DNA of 64,000 nucleotides from NCBI GenBank assembly GCA_026119855.1, contig JAOWBW010000192.1, positions 1,595,831 through 1,659,830 of the forward strand, given 5' to 3'. Of the stretch, positions 1 through 13,600 are shown in pieces. The translations under genes and the position numbers were made by a program. The notes beneath the pieces were generated by a model. It ran no database searches, was not told where the DNA came from, and worked only from the letters and a program-made list of their open reading frames with translations. Numbering within the stretch: the first letter of the stretch is position 1; each line of letters opens with the position of its first letter. This DNA is from Campanula takesimana (taxonomy: Eukaryota; Streptophyta; Magnoliopsida; Asterales; Campanulaceae).

Positions 1-180
1 TATATTCACTTAATAATTAGTGCAACTTATTTTGAGCTGAAGGGAGTAACTTTTAAAATCTAACTCAATTTAATAATTTAATAATTAGTTCAAGTTATTT
101 TGAGACTAAGTGAGTAACTTTTCAAATAAAACTAAATATAATAATTTAATAATTAGTGCAACTTATTTTGTGATGGGAGT
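1..180. repeat. Three-copy degenerate tandem repeat, period about 68 bp
   Basis: The core TAATAATTAG followed by a CAACTTATTTTG-like stretch and a GGGAGTAACTTTT-like stretch starts near 11, 79 and 147, giving an even 68-bp spacing. The array touches the window edge, so its true length is unknown. No coding potential is seen. It could be the end of a larger element. Confidence 0.6.
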
Positions 181-1504
181 GAGTACCATCTATGGGTCAT
201 TTCTCTAATGGTTATTGTTATGGGCAAACTGGTAAATTGTTTAAAAGAAGATGGGGTAAAAGAATCCGGATAAAGAAGAACAAAATTGGCTTAGTCATTG
301 AGTTTTTAGGATGGGAGTACGTGCCTTCACCTAGTAAAAGAAAAGAAAAGATAAACAATACAAAGAGAGAATGGAAATATCAGATCATTAGAAAAAAAAA
401 AAAAAAATTACAGGAAATAGAAAGGAGAAGAGGAGAAAACGAGCAGAGGAAAGAAAAGTCCTTGGGAAGCTTCAATTAGTAAGGAAAATTTTAAGTCTTG
501 ATAATTGATTAATTGAGAAGAGAATGTAGATTTCTTGGTGTAGGATTGCGTTCATCTTCAGCCCTTATAAAGAACGTTTAATGTCACGACTCTTTGAAAT
601 GCTGGAACCCTTTTATTTTGTAGCGTTCCGTTTAATTATGTCATCTTCTTTATTAAACATAATTGGGCTCGGGTTTGGATTGGGCCTAGGTCATCTTGGG
701 CGGACCTTAATTCCAATATCCCATGTGCGACAATAGCTTCCTCCTGAAAAATAGGAACAATCAAACTGCCTTCAAGGTTTCAAGGTGAGATAGTCGCCAA
801 GATGTCAAAATGTGACCATGTTGCTGTGAGAATTTTCACCCCCAAACACCAAGTCGTAATTCAGCGGCATTAACTCTATTCGTAATTCAGCATAATAATT
901 AAATTTGGATAGATTCATGCAGAATATTCTTGCTAGTATCTACCAATTCGTAATTTAGTGGCAAGTCATCTACAATGCTCAATCTCTTGTATGTGTAAAC
1001 TTTAATTCGGTCACTGTAAATATGAATGTTCCATACCGAATACAGGGAATTTGAAAGTTGATGGTTTCCCTTATAACCCATACGAAAAACTGACACTTTT
1101 CCTTTTCTATTGAATTCCAGTGAAAAAGAATATACAGGCTAGATAACAAACTTGATTCTTCTCTTACCAATTGATTGTCATAAAAATCTATTCATAATCA
1201 AGTATAACATAGTTCCTGATTTTAGATACATATTTTTTGTTTAAATGTACCTGAGCAAATATATTTCGCCAAACAGCTGAAAGAATTATACCAGAAATCA
1301 CCATATTCCAGATAAAAACATACCAGCAGAGATAAAACATTGATAGAATCATACCAACAGCGGTGTCTTCTAAGAACTAAACACCTCATATGAGCAAGGC
1401 ATAAAGTTTTGCTGTTTTAAACAACCAACAAAATACCAGAAGGTTTGGGTTCTTCTTAAAACTAAAGTCCTCATATGGATATAAAGAGAGAACCTCGAAC
1501 AATT
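181..1504. other. AT-rich region downstream of the RAWUL gene, no supported gene
   Basis: This lies 3' of the minus-strand RAWUL gene's stop codon. Short open frames exist, for example on the minus strand at 899-1170, but none shows a convincing domain, splice structure or start context. The first few hundred bases of the transcript 3' UTR are expected immediately left of 1505. Nothing else can be supported. Confidence 0.5.
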
Positions 1505-1693
1505 TCAGGCTTCATTTGGTGCATCTCTAGAAATGCACCTACTGTATTCCAGCGCAATGATAACCTCGTCATAAGCCCATATCTTAGTCACTGGTATGAA
1601 ACCACTCGGGAAAAGACATTCAAGCCAATGCTTTTCGATGTCATGAAGGTTCATTGTTGGGTCAAGTTTTGTCCCACGACACCAAATCTCAAC
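1505..1693 (-). CDS. Last exon of the RAWUL gene
   Basis: The acceptor is TTGTAG before GTTGAG. The exon has 63 codons including the TGA at 1505-1507. It opens in phase 0, matching the preceding exon. It encodes the C-terminal RAWUL strand and helix (VEIWCRGTKLDPT, then MNLHDIEKHWLE) plus about 37 further residues. Confidence 0.6.
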   Translation of the reverse strand, partial: VEIWCRGTKLDPTMNLHDIEKHWLECLFPSGFIPVTKIWAYDEVIIALEYSRCISRDAPNEA

Positions 1694-4600
1694 CTACAAC
1701 GCAGCACCAATAATATCAGTAAACTAATCTGATTGAGTTTTGTGCTCATAAAGAAATAACAATGATTTCGTCACGAAATCCTACTTGTCCCAAATACTTG
1801 GCAAAATTGTTTCTTGGTGTTGGGTGGCAACCCAAAGTCCCACATCGGCAATTGAGGAAATAATTGCAAGGTATATAAGAGCACCCACCCACTTCATTAG
1901 TATGAGGCATTTTGGGAGTTGACCCACAAACAAATCCGTGCGGGCTGGGCTCAAAGCGGACAATATCATACTAATGTGGAGAGTGGTGGTGGTGGTCGCG
2001 TCTCTACACTTGGCACATATGAATTCATTTTTGATAGACTTAAATTTCATTAGTTTTTTTTATCCCTTACCATTGCACATTCCATTTGAATATCCTATGA
2101 TTATTCACAAAAATAATTAGACAACAAGAGGCTTGTACATAAGGCTGCAAATATTAATACCAGGATAATCACGACCAATTTGTCAAATAAACAATATTAC
2201 CTCTGATTCGTCCTCAAGATTCAGCTTCACCTTAACGTACTTCTGGATGCCAGCCACGGTGAAACTCAAGTTCCTGCAAAGTATCAAAACTTATTGCGTG
2301 TAATGGTCATCCATCAAAATTGAACACAAAATAGTATCGATAAATAGATACAATATATTAATTTTCACGAATTCAGAACAGTGGAGCCTCGTTAAAGCTA
2401 CATTTCCCTTGCTGTTGGGTGGAAGGCCGAATTTTGTTGGGCATTATAAGGGACCCAACTGTTGGTAGTGGTGCCCTAGGCACGTTTAATAAACGTTGTA
2501 ATTATTATCATTTATTTCATATCAATAAAGAGATGTTTTGATTATTATTGTTGTTCATGTTTACTTATAATAATCTCCGTCCCTAGTACTTGTTAAGCAC
2601 TAGTATAAAGGCTAAATGATCATGGGATGATCATGTTAGATTTATGGGTACTTGTTTGGAACAAGGTACTGGACATGACCCGCTGTATGAGATTTATGTC
2701 ATGGTCCATGTCAAACATATATCTCATATTAGTTATGTCATTTGAATCCTTAGACATGAAGTTATTATAGTCTTCCACTTGATGAACATTATGTTTGACA
2801 TATTCAAACGCTACTTTAACCGGGAAGTTATAAAGGGTATGATTGGCATAATCGGATTCACGTAGGGAAGAATAATAAGCTAAATGGATTTGTTCCTCCT
2901 CGGAGAGATGTCAAGCTTGGGCCACTCGTAGGAATGATGTTGATGAAATGTTCGGCCGGACTCAAATGGATTGATTGGATCAATAGCATTTGAATTATCA
3001 ACATATTCGGAATCGAGAAAGTATTGAACAAAACAAGTTGACTGTTTGACCATGACTTGTGTTCAATGACATCGTGGACAAAGGGATTGTGACATATTCT
3101 AAAGGAATGCGAACTTGTATCTAGTTATACTATTTGGGTAGGTATGACGGTTTGCTAGAACCTAATCATATCTTATGGGATCATGTTTGAGCTCATTGCC
3201 AACTTAGTATAATCCTAGAGGGTCACACACAATAGAACGAATCTTTAAAAGGACTACATTGGAATTTTGGAAATTCTGGACTTTTGGGAAGTGGGCGACC
3301 GCACATTCTGGACTGGGCGGCCGCACACTTAGCTCAGAAATGTACCAGTTTTGTTTCAGAATGTTGTGCGACCGCACAAGAGGTTTTTGGGCGGCCGCAC
3401 AGTACTGTCGGGTGGCAGATTCCTAATTTGATTAGGAAACGAATTTTGGACGGATTTTGACACAAGTTTCCTATTTGGAATAGGTCATACTTGTGTATAA
3501 AAGACCAAATTCGGCCAGCACTCAATACGATTGATTTTGTGAGTCTCAAAGAGTTTGAGAGAGGGTTTATTTTGTTCCAAGACATTCTTGGTTGAGGAAC
3601 AAAATAATACACAAAATAAATTCCATATAGTTCTTTTGATTGTGAAAAAGTGTTTCACAATTTGGTCTAGCAACAAGATCAAAGAAGCTCCTTGATATTC
3701 GTTCGAAGTGTGGATACCGCTAGAGGGTGAAAATCATCATCTTCAAAGTTCGTGTTCAATCTTTGTGATCGTGATCAAGTCTTCAAACCTCCACCAAAGA
3801 CCAAGAGAATTTGATAGCCATCAAGGGTTAGTTTATTCCTTTATTCTTATGTTGTATTTGATTTTATCATATGAACGGATCTATGGGCTTTGGGTTTCAA
3901 AATTTTAAATGCTAATTTCCGCTGCGCATGTTGATCAAAACCCAACAGTGGTATCAGAGCTTCGTTCATGTTGATTATTTCAATACCTAGATCATGTTAT
4001 GTGTATATAAATTGTTTATGTGCCTTGCATGATATGAATATTGGAATATGTGATGTTTATGTGTTATGTGATTTTATGTGGTTTATTGTTTTACAACTTT
4101 AATCGCACGATTCAATCACAATAAATATATTATGGTGGATTCAGAATTGTTGGTTATTAATTTTTGATTGGATCAAAGTTTTAATAATCGGGGAAAAACA
4201 ATTTGAGACAAAATTTTCGAACTTAAAAATTCTGCACATTCTGATGGCACTGGGCGACCGCACAAAACGCCTTGGGCGGCCGCACAGTTTTGGGCGACCG
4301 CACAAGGGTTTTTGGGCGCCCGCACAAGGGGATCAGAAGGTCTGATTTGGTTGAAAACCTGAATCTGGAATTTTTCGAAAGATTCAACAGAACCAGTAAC
4401 AGAACCAGTCCAGACTTGCTGATCTGGAATGGGTTTTGGGTAGTTGGTTTGTGTATGGATTTTGGGGTTTGATTTTCCTATTTGTTTTAGTCTTGTGATT
4501 CCTAGATTGGTTCAAGTTTTGGATGGCTAATCTGCGTTCATCGAGATTGTGTTTCCCAAAATTGATCGCAATCAAAGTTTCAAAGATAAAACGAAGTTAG

Positions 4601-7600
4601 AATTATGAAGAGTTCATAATTGCTAAAATTGAGAAACAAAGTTCTTGATTCAATGATTGGAGATCCATGTGGAATTGTGAATGCAATGGCCTACGTTCAT
4701 CGAGACCATCTATTGCTTAGTTTCGGCCACATGGACTACTTTCTTGGTTTCTTGAATTAGTGCGGGATTGTGGTTGCCTAATGGTTTAGTTCGACCGCAC
4801 TTCTTGTTGTCTTGATTTGGAGATAATAACCAAAGTTGAAATAGTCTCATTCTCATAATTATAGAGAAACTAATGACACATAAATACCATGCTTAAATTA
4901 ATGGAGATTAATTTAGTGGCTAAACTTGATGTGTAACATGTTATATTATGTGCTCATAAATGTGTTATATGCTACATGTGAGGAACCTTCAAATAAAGTT
5001 TTAAGTCTTTTATTGTCATGCCATGATTAAAACACTTGTGAGTACATGAGTGATTTTAATGTAGATTCGCCCTAGCGAGATGCATTAAATTTGTTTATGT
5101 ATGAGCAAGATAGATACTGTGGGCACGCCCTAGCGGGACACATTAACTATGCGTTTAAAATGGTTAGACTTAATTGGGCGTCAAAACAGTTTTGGGCCTA
5201 GGCAAAGATGAGGTTTAACATGCTTTTGAAATTGGATTTCTTAAAGAATCTCATAAAAGGAACTAAGAGTCATATGAGATATGATTGACAAGAGTTGTCT
5301 ACCTAATTAATTTGATTTTGTGTAATCCGCCTTAGCGGACTTGAAATTAAATTAAAGTTGGATCTTAACCCATTTAAATTATATTATACATTGGATGTAT
5401 ATGAAGGTTATATAATTTAGTGGGAGTATTTTGTTTGAAAATACATTATTTATCTCTTTAATGAAAATCGGTACTTATTAAATTTTGTAAATTTGCATAT
5501 TTGTAGATAATGACTAATAACACTCAATCAATGTCGTTGCGATCGATCCTTGAGAAGGATAAGCTCGAAGAGAATGGTACCAACTTTATGGATTGGATCC
5601 GTAGCATAAGAATCGTTCTTAGGCAAGAAGATAAGTTGTACATTCTCGATGGGCCTCTCCCCGCTGAACCACCGCCTACTGCCCCTAGGGTAGAAAGAGA
5701 CAATTACAAGAAACATCGTAATGATTCTAGAGATGTAAGTTTGTCTCATGCTTGCTGCTATGTGTTCAAAACTCCAACAAAGTTTGGAACATTTGGAAGC
5801 CTATGAGATAGGCGTGGAGTTGAGAACCATGTTTCAAGAGCAAGCTAGGCAAGAGAGGTACAAGACCATTGTTGCATTCACTACTAGTAAAATGAATGAA
5901 GGGCAACAAGTGAGTCCTCACTTTCTTAAAATGAAAGGTTATGTAGAGCACCTTGAGAAACTTGGCTATCCAATCACATTGGAGCTAGCCACGGATCTCA
6001 TTCTTAATTCATTGCCTAAAAGTTATAATCAGTTTGTAATGAATTATAACATGCATGGAATGGATAAGAATCTCTCTGAGTTGCATGGGATGCTTAAAAC
6101 TGCAGAGATGAAAATTGTGGAGAAAGGTTTCCTGTGCTCTTGGTTCATGATGGGAAGAAGCCTGGTGCCAAAGGCAAGGGTAAGGCAAAAGTTGTCAAAC
6201 CCAAGATAAGCAAGGCAAAGGTTGCCAAGGCTTCTGAGGCAAAACCCGATACACAAAAGGATGCAATTTGTTTCCATTGTCAAGAAATTGGTCATTGGAA
6301 ACGTAATTGCAAGGCTTTCTTGGAAGAGCAAAAGAAGAAGAAGAGCAGCAAGGCTGCGTCGACTTCAGGTATCTATATGATAGATATTCTCCTTTCTACC
6401 ACTGATTCTTGGGTATTGGATACCGGATGTGGTTCTCACATTTGTCTAAATGTGCAGGGACTAAAGAATAGGAGACTGCTTAAAGAAGGTGAAGTAGATC
6501 TACGCGTGGGAATGGAGCAAGAGTTGCTGCATTAGCCGTAGGGACTTATGAAGTCACTTTACCTTCCGGATTAATTCTTGTTTTGAACAATTGTTATTAT
6601 GTTCCGGATTTAAGCAGAAATATTATTTCAATTTCTTGTTTGGATAATGAAGGTTTTAAGTTTCTTATTGAGAATAAGAAATTTTCTATTTTTTAAATGA
6701 TGTGCTTTATGGTATTGCTAATTCATTTAATGGCCTTTATGTCTTGGATATCAAGAATGAAAATAATGTCTATCATGTAAATAAGAAATCTAAACCTAAT
6801 GATTAAATCATACTTATTTGTGGCATTGCCGTCTTGGTCATATTAATGAGAAGCGTATCTCAAAACTCCATGGGGACGGACTTTGGGTTCATCTGACTTT
6901 GAGTCATATGACACTTGTGAGTCGTGTCTTCTTGGAAAAATGACTAAGACACCTTTTACCAAGTTGGGTGAAAGGGCAAGCGACTTATTGGGGTTGATAC
7001 ATTCCGATGTATGCGGACCATTAAGTAGCAATGCTAGGGGAGGATTTCAATACTTCATAACCTTCACTGATGATTATAGTAGCTTTGGGTATGTTTACCT
7101 AATGAAACATAAAAGTGAAGCATTTGAGATATTTAGAATATTTCAAAATGAAGTAGAAAAACAACTTGGCAAAAGTATAAAGGCACTTCGATCAGATCGA
7201 GGTGGTGAATACTTAAGTCAAGAATTTGATGATCATCTAAAGAATTGTGGAATAGTTTCACAATTGACTCCACCTGGAACACCACAATGGAATGGTGTGT
7301 CCGAGAGGAGGAATCGGACTTTGTTAGACATGGTTCGATCAATGATGAGTCAAGTTGATCTTCCAATATCCTTTTGGGGTTACGCCCTAGAAACCGCTGC
7401 TTTCACACTAAATCAAGTTCCAACTAAATCGGTTCCAAAGACTCCATATGAGATGTGGAGTGGAAAGAAACCTTTTATCTTTCATGAGATTTGGGGTTGC
7501 GAAGTTTATGTCAAGAGACTTATCTCTGACAAACTTGCACACAAATCTGATAAATGTATTTTCGTGGGATATCCTAAGGAAACTAAAGGATATTACTTTT

Positions 7601-10600
7601 ACAACCGAGAGGACAACAAAGTGTTTGTTGCCCGAACTGTGTCTTTCTTTCTAGAGAAAGAGTTTCTCTCCAAAGAAATCAGTGGGAGTAAAATAAATCT
7701 TGAAGAAATTCGAGACCCAGAAAATAACATTGAACCAATAGTGGAACAAGAACAAGAACCACAAGGAGTTGTGGAACCTGTTCAAAATACACAAGCATCT
7801 CGCAGATCTAGTAGGTTACGATCCGAGCCCGAGAGATATGGATTTCTCGTAACGGATAGTAATGAGGTAGAAATCATTGAGAATGATGAACCGTCAACCT
7901 ACCAAGAGGCGATGTCTTCTCCTGATTCGGACAAGTGGCTTGGAGCCATGGAATCCGAATTGCAATCCATGCAAGACAATCAAGTTTGGAATTTGATTGA
8001 TGCGCCCGAAGGTGTAAAAACCATAGGATGCAAATGGGTCTTCAAGAAGAAGACTGACATGGATGGGAAGGTGCATACTTACAAAGCTAGGCTTGTAGCG
8101 AAGGGTTATAGGCAAGTTCATGGTATTGACTATGATGAGACCTTTTCACCGTAGCAATGATCAAGTCTATAAGAATTTTGCTTGCCATTGCCGCATATCA
8201 TGACTATGAAATATGGCAGATGGACGTCAAAACCGCTTTCCTGAATGGAAAACTCCAAGAGGATGTGTATATGACACAACCAGAAGGTTTTGAACAAGAT
8301 TCTAAGGTATGCAAATTGCAAAGATCCATCTATGGATTGAAGCAAGCTTCAAGGAGTTGGAATCTCCGTTTTGATGAATCGGTCAAAGAGTTTGGTTTCA
8401 TCAAGAACGAAGATGAGCCTTGTGTATACAAGAAGATTAGTGGGAGCATAGTGCTATTCCCTATTTTATACGTGGATGACATATTGCTCATTGGAAACGA
8501 CATTCCTACACTTCAGTCTGTGAAGACTTGGTTAGGAAAGTGCTTCGCAATGAAAGATATGGGTGAAGCCGCATATATACTTGGCATTAAGATCTATAGA
8601 GATAGATCAAGGAGGCTACTTGGTTTAAGCCAAAGTACATACATTGACAAGGTCATTAGAAGATTCCGTATGGAAAATTCTAAGAGAGGCACCTTGCCCG
8701 TGTTACATGGAGTTTCTCTAAGCAAGACTCAATGTCCTAAGACAAAAGATGAGCGTGAGAAAATGAATGATGTTCCATATGCTTCGGCAATTGGATCCAT
8801 CATGTATGCCATGATTTGTACTAGGCCGGATGTGTCTTATGCTTTGAGCATGACAAGTAGATACCAATCCGACCCTGGCGAAAATCACTGGATAGCTGTA
8901 AAAGCGATTCTTAAGTACTTGAGAAGACTAAAGACTCGTTTTTGGTCTATGGAGGAATGGAAGATGATCTCGTTGTAAATGCTTACACGGATGCAAGCTT
9001 CCAAACTGACAAAGATGATAGCCGATCGCAATCGGGTTTTGTGTTTATGTTAAATGGTGGAGCTGTAAGCTGGAAGAGTTCCAAGCAAAGTACAACCGCT
9101 GATTCTACAACAGAAGCTGAGTATATTGCTGCATCGGATGCTGCAAAGGAAGCTGTTTGGATTAAGAAGTTCATAACTGAACTTGAAGTGGTTCCTAGTA
9201 TTGCTAATCCAATAGACCTTTATTGCGATAATAATGGTGCTATTGCTCAAGCAAAGGAACCAAGAGCACATCAAAAATCTAAACACATACTTAGGCGTTT
9301 CCATATCATTCGAGAGATCGTTGATAGGGAGACGTAAATATATGCAGAGTACCTACTGATGACAATGTTGCGGACCCGCTAACAAAGGGACTTCCACAAG
9401 CTAAACATGATGGTCATGTTAGGTCCATGGGTATTAGATACATGGGAGATTGGGCCTAGGGCAAGTGGGAGATTGTTGGTAGTGGTGCCCTAGGCACGTT
9501 TAATAAACGTTGTAATTGTTATCATTTATTTCATATCAATAAAGAGATGTTTTGATTATTATTGTTGTTCATGTTTACTTATAATAATCTCCGTCCCTAG
9601 TACTTGTTAAGCACTAGTATAAAGGCTAAATGATCATGGGATGATCATGTTAGATTTATGGGTACTTGTTTGGAACAAGGTACTGGACATGACCCGCTGT
9701 ATGAGATTTATGTCATGGTCCATGTCAAACATATATCTCATATTAGTTATGTCATTTGAATCCTTAGACATGAAGTTATTATAGTCTTCCACTTGATGAA
9801 CATTATGTTTGACATATTCAAACGCTACCTTTAACCGGAAGTTATAAAGGGTATGATTGGCATAATCGGATTCACGTAGGGAAGAATAATAAGCTAAATG
9901 GATTTGTTCCTCCTCGGAGAGATGTCAAGCTTGGGCCACTCGTAGGAATGATGTTGATGAAATGTTCGTCCGGACTCAAATGGATTGATTGGATCAATAG
10001 CATTTGAATTATCAACATATTCGGAATCGAGAAAGTATTGAACAAAACAAGTTGACTGTTTGACCATGACTTGTGTTCAATGACATCGTGGACAAAGGGA
10101 TTGTGACATATTCTAAAGGAATGCGAACTTGTATCTAGTTATACTATTTGGGTAGGTATGACGGTTTGCTAGAACCTAATCATATCTTATGGGATCATGT
10201 TTGAGCTCATTGCCAACTTAGTATAATCCTAGAGGGTCACACACAATAGAACGAATCTTTAAAAGGACTACATTGGAATTTTGGAAATTCTGGACTTTCT
10301 GGGAAGTGGGCGACCGCACATTCTGGACTGGGCGCCGGCACACTTAGCTCAGAAATGTACCAGTTTTGTTTCAGAATGTTGTGCGACCGCACAGAGGTTT
10401 TTGGGCGGCCGCACAGTACTGTCGGGTGGCAGATTCCTAATTTGATTAGGAAACGAATTTTGGACGGATTTTGACACAAGTTTCCTATTTGGAATAGGTC
10501 ATACTTGTGTATAAAAGACCAAATTCGGCCAGCACTCAATACGATTGATTTTGTGAGTCTCAAAGAGTTTGAGAGAGGGTTTATTTTGTTCCAAGACATT

Positions 10601-13600
10601 CTTGGTTGAGGAACAAAATAATACACAAAATAAATTCCATATAGTTCTTTTGATTGTGAAAAAGTGTTTCACAATTTGGTCTAGCAACCAAGATCAAAGA
10701 AGCTCCTTTGATATTCGTTCGAAGTGTGGATACCGCTAGAGGGTGAAAATCATCATCTTCAAAGTTCGTGTTCAAGCTTTGTGATCGTGATCAAGTCTTC
10801 AAACCTCCACCAAAGACCAAGAGAATTTGATAGCCATCAAGGGTTAGTTTATTCCTTTATTCTTATGTTGTATTTGATTTAATCATATGAACGGATCTAT
10901 GGGCTTTGGGTTTCAAAATTTTAAATGCTAATTTCCGCTGCGCATGTTTGATCGAAACCCAACATTCTAAGCTATCTGGGTACCAACATGGAGAACATGG
11001 CATCATTATTGCTATAAGCTCCAGCACTATAGCATAAGCATAGCTCAGATGTTTCAAATCCAATAATCATACACAATGTTTGTACCAGTAAAAGATAAGG
11101 ACGCGATAATTGGTTATAACCTTTTAGATCATGTTTTCGAAATGTTAGAGTCGGCAATAGAAGAAGAGGACACGATAATTGGTTATAACCTTATAGACAG
11201 ACCTTTATATCGGGAAGTTGATCATCAGTAGAGAGATAGTGTAAAATTAGAAAACCACGGGTGATCCACATACGGATAAAGTGACAATCAATCTAAATGT
11301 GCCCTGTGCGAGCATGAAAGACCGGGTTGCAGACCAGGCCATATGAAGTGCAAAGTAATTGTCGCAAAATAAGGATGGAGGAATAAACGAAAGGCGGAGT
11401 TCATGAGACAAATATGAAAACACCGAAGTTCTGGAGTCGTTGTGGCAAGAGCATGATACTCAACATCACTACTGGAACGAAAGGCAGTGGTTTGTTTCTT
11501 TGCAGTCCCGGATTCAATGTTGCGGATACAAGGTTGGGGAAAAAGAAAATGCAAGCACTGGTAGTGGAACGACGATCATCAGGATCACTAGCCCAATCAG
11601 CATCAGAGTATACGCAAATGGAGAAGGATGGGGACTGATGGAATGTGAGGCGAAGATGAGTCATCTGTTGGGGAACTGTGGGGATCTCCTCATCCACTAG
11701 CCCATACTAGCAGTCATCAACATTGGAGAAAATAATTCAACACACGAAATAATATGAAAGAACATGAACTCCAAAGATTTGTTCACCCGGTTCACCATCC
11801 CTATGGCTACATCCGGAGGCACCAAGCCAGGATATCACTATAATAATATGTCGATTATTACAATTTACACATATACTCACACAGATCTAGTATGTCTACT
11901 CTCCAATAACAATCTCACAATATATATTATCTCCCCCTCAAGAACACACAAGCAATATGACCATGGCCGTGTTGTAGGATCGCCCCCCACATATATTATC
12001 TCTCCATCCTAGACATTATTTTGTGCTCTCTCTTGATATCATAACTTTCTCCTACAAAAAGTAAAGAACAAAATATAATGGTGGCTGTCACAATATTTAT
12101 AGGGATACAAAACTTAATCCTAATCAAAACCTAATACCCGGAGTCCCAGAGATGGAAGGAGTAATAAAGTAATCAGGAAACTAAATCATTAGGAAACATA
12201 ATTCCTAAAGGAATTAATTTCTTGTTCCTCCAAAGACTCCACGTTTCCTTTCAATCCAAGGTTTCCATGTCTGGCCCAACTCCTTATGCAGAACAAACTC
12301 CAGATTTTCGGGCAAAGTGGGCGGTCGCCCACTCCACCTGTGCGGCCGCCTACTCCTTGCGTCTTTGCCCAGATTCCAACCTGATCAAGTGGACGGTCGC
12401 CTGCCCCTCCATGGGTGACCGCTCACTCCTCCTGGCTATGCGTTTTTGCTCCATCTTCTCCTCGGTTTTGATCCTCTTCTTGGTTTTGGATCCAATCCCA
12501 ATATCATCCCTTTGATAAAGCGTAAAATCCATTTAGTAGCCACCAAATGAGTGGTACGGGGTTAGGTATGTGGTTGATTCCGGTATGGGGTCGACGTCAA
12601 GAGCATAGAACCGAGTATGAGGGATGGTAGCAAAAGAAGTTGGTTTGCAATCTGACATGTTGAGCCGGGCAAGGAGGTGGATAGCATATCAAGACTAACC
12701 AAGGTATTATTATATATCACTAGTATAGGTCGCTTCAAACCCCAAGAAAAAGGTGCAATTATCCAGACTACGAAGGTCAAATGTATCACAGGTGGTATCA
12801 ATATCAGACAAAACTGTGGCATAAGAAGAACTGGTAATAATAATGTCGTCCTACCCAAAGACTAAGGGAACCAATTGAGGGAATTTGTAGACGTCGGGGT
12901 GTTAGAGTCCATAGGTGAGGTAGCAGGGCCTCGGCTGAAAAGGGAAACTAGCATTGGAGCGCATGGGAAAAGGCCCAGAAGAAGTGGATTTCCCATAGAA
13001 TAGTCCAGCCGAATTGTCAAGCAGCTAAAGTACCCACTGGTTGTGGCCTGTTATAGGTGAGGATTGTGGATCATGGTCGGTTTTGCAATGCTGAAAAAGG
13101 GGCACCTAATGTGTACCTGTGAGCAAATCGTTTGTATGGGGATCTTGCTAAAGAAATTTTTTCATCAAGTATCACATACAACAATATTTTTTACGAATAT
13201 TATCATAACCAAAAAAGATGCAGTGAACTGATTTTTGGCATAAGTGAACTTATTTTGGCGTAAATTTATATGCATTGGTAGAAACAAAGTGGGAAAAACA
13301 AGCACAACAGAAAACCATAAGAAAATGATATTCAGGTTTCCGTTTCCACAACTTTTGATATGGGGATACAAACTTATGTTGATGAATAGAACGCCGATGG
13401 ATGAGGTACACAGCAGTGTTCAAAGCTTCTAACTAAAAATTATAGGGAACTTTGGCTTTAGCCATAAGATACAGAGCCATCTACACAATTTGGCAATGGT
13501 TGCGCTCCACTACACCATGTTATTGAGAGGTGTAGGGATATGTGATTTGATGTTTAATGCCAATGTTACGGAGATAGTTTACAAAGCTAGACAAGTAAAC

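Larger units (their letters stand above)
2460..10964 (+). mobile_element. Full-length Ty1-copia retrotransposon (Angela-like), broken ORFs
   Basis: An 8.5-kb element with LTRs of about 1.49 kb (2460-3947 and 9474-10964) that start TGTTGG and end CCAACA, a tRNA-iMet primer site TGGTATCAGAGC at 3949-3960, gag, protease, integrase, RT and RNase H in copia order, and a purine tract before the 3' LTR. The two LTRs are about 99% identical by eye. No target duplication is seen: left flank CCAAC, right flank TTCTA. At least eight frameshifts or stops break the ORF. It sits in the large intron of the RAWUL gene, opposite in strand. The Angela lineage is suggested by size and RNase H style, not proven. 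Confidence 0.85.

Noticed and set aside
899..1170. Possible minus-strand F-box-like coding fragment
   Set aside because: A vague resemblance only. No conserved motif, start or splice borders could be supported.
2413..2459. Tiny element TGTTGGGT to ACCCAAC just left of the copia LTR
   Set aside because: The short inverted ends could be chance. No target duplication or similarity to another repeat in the window was found.
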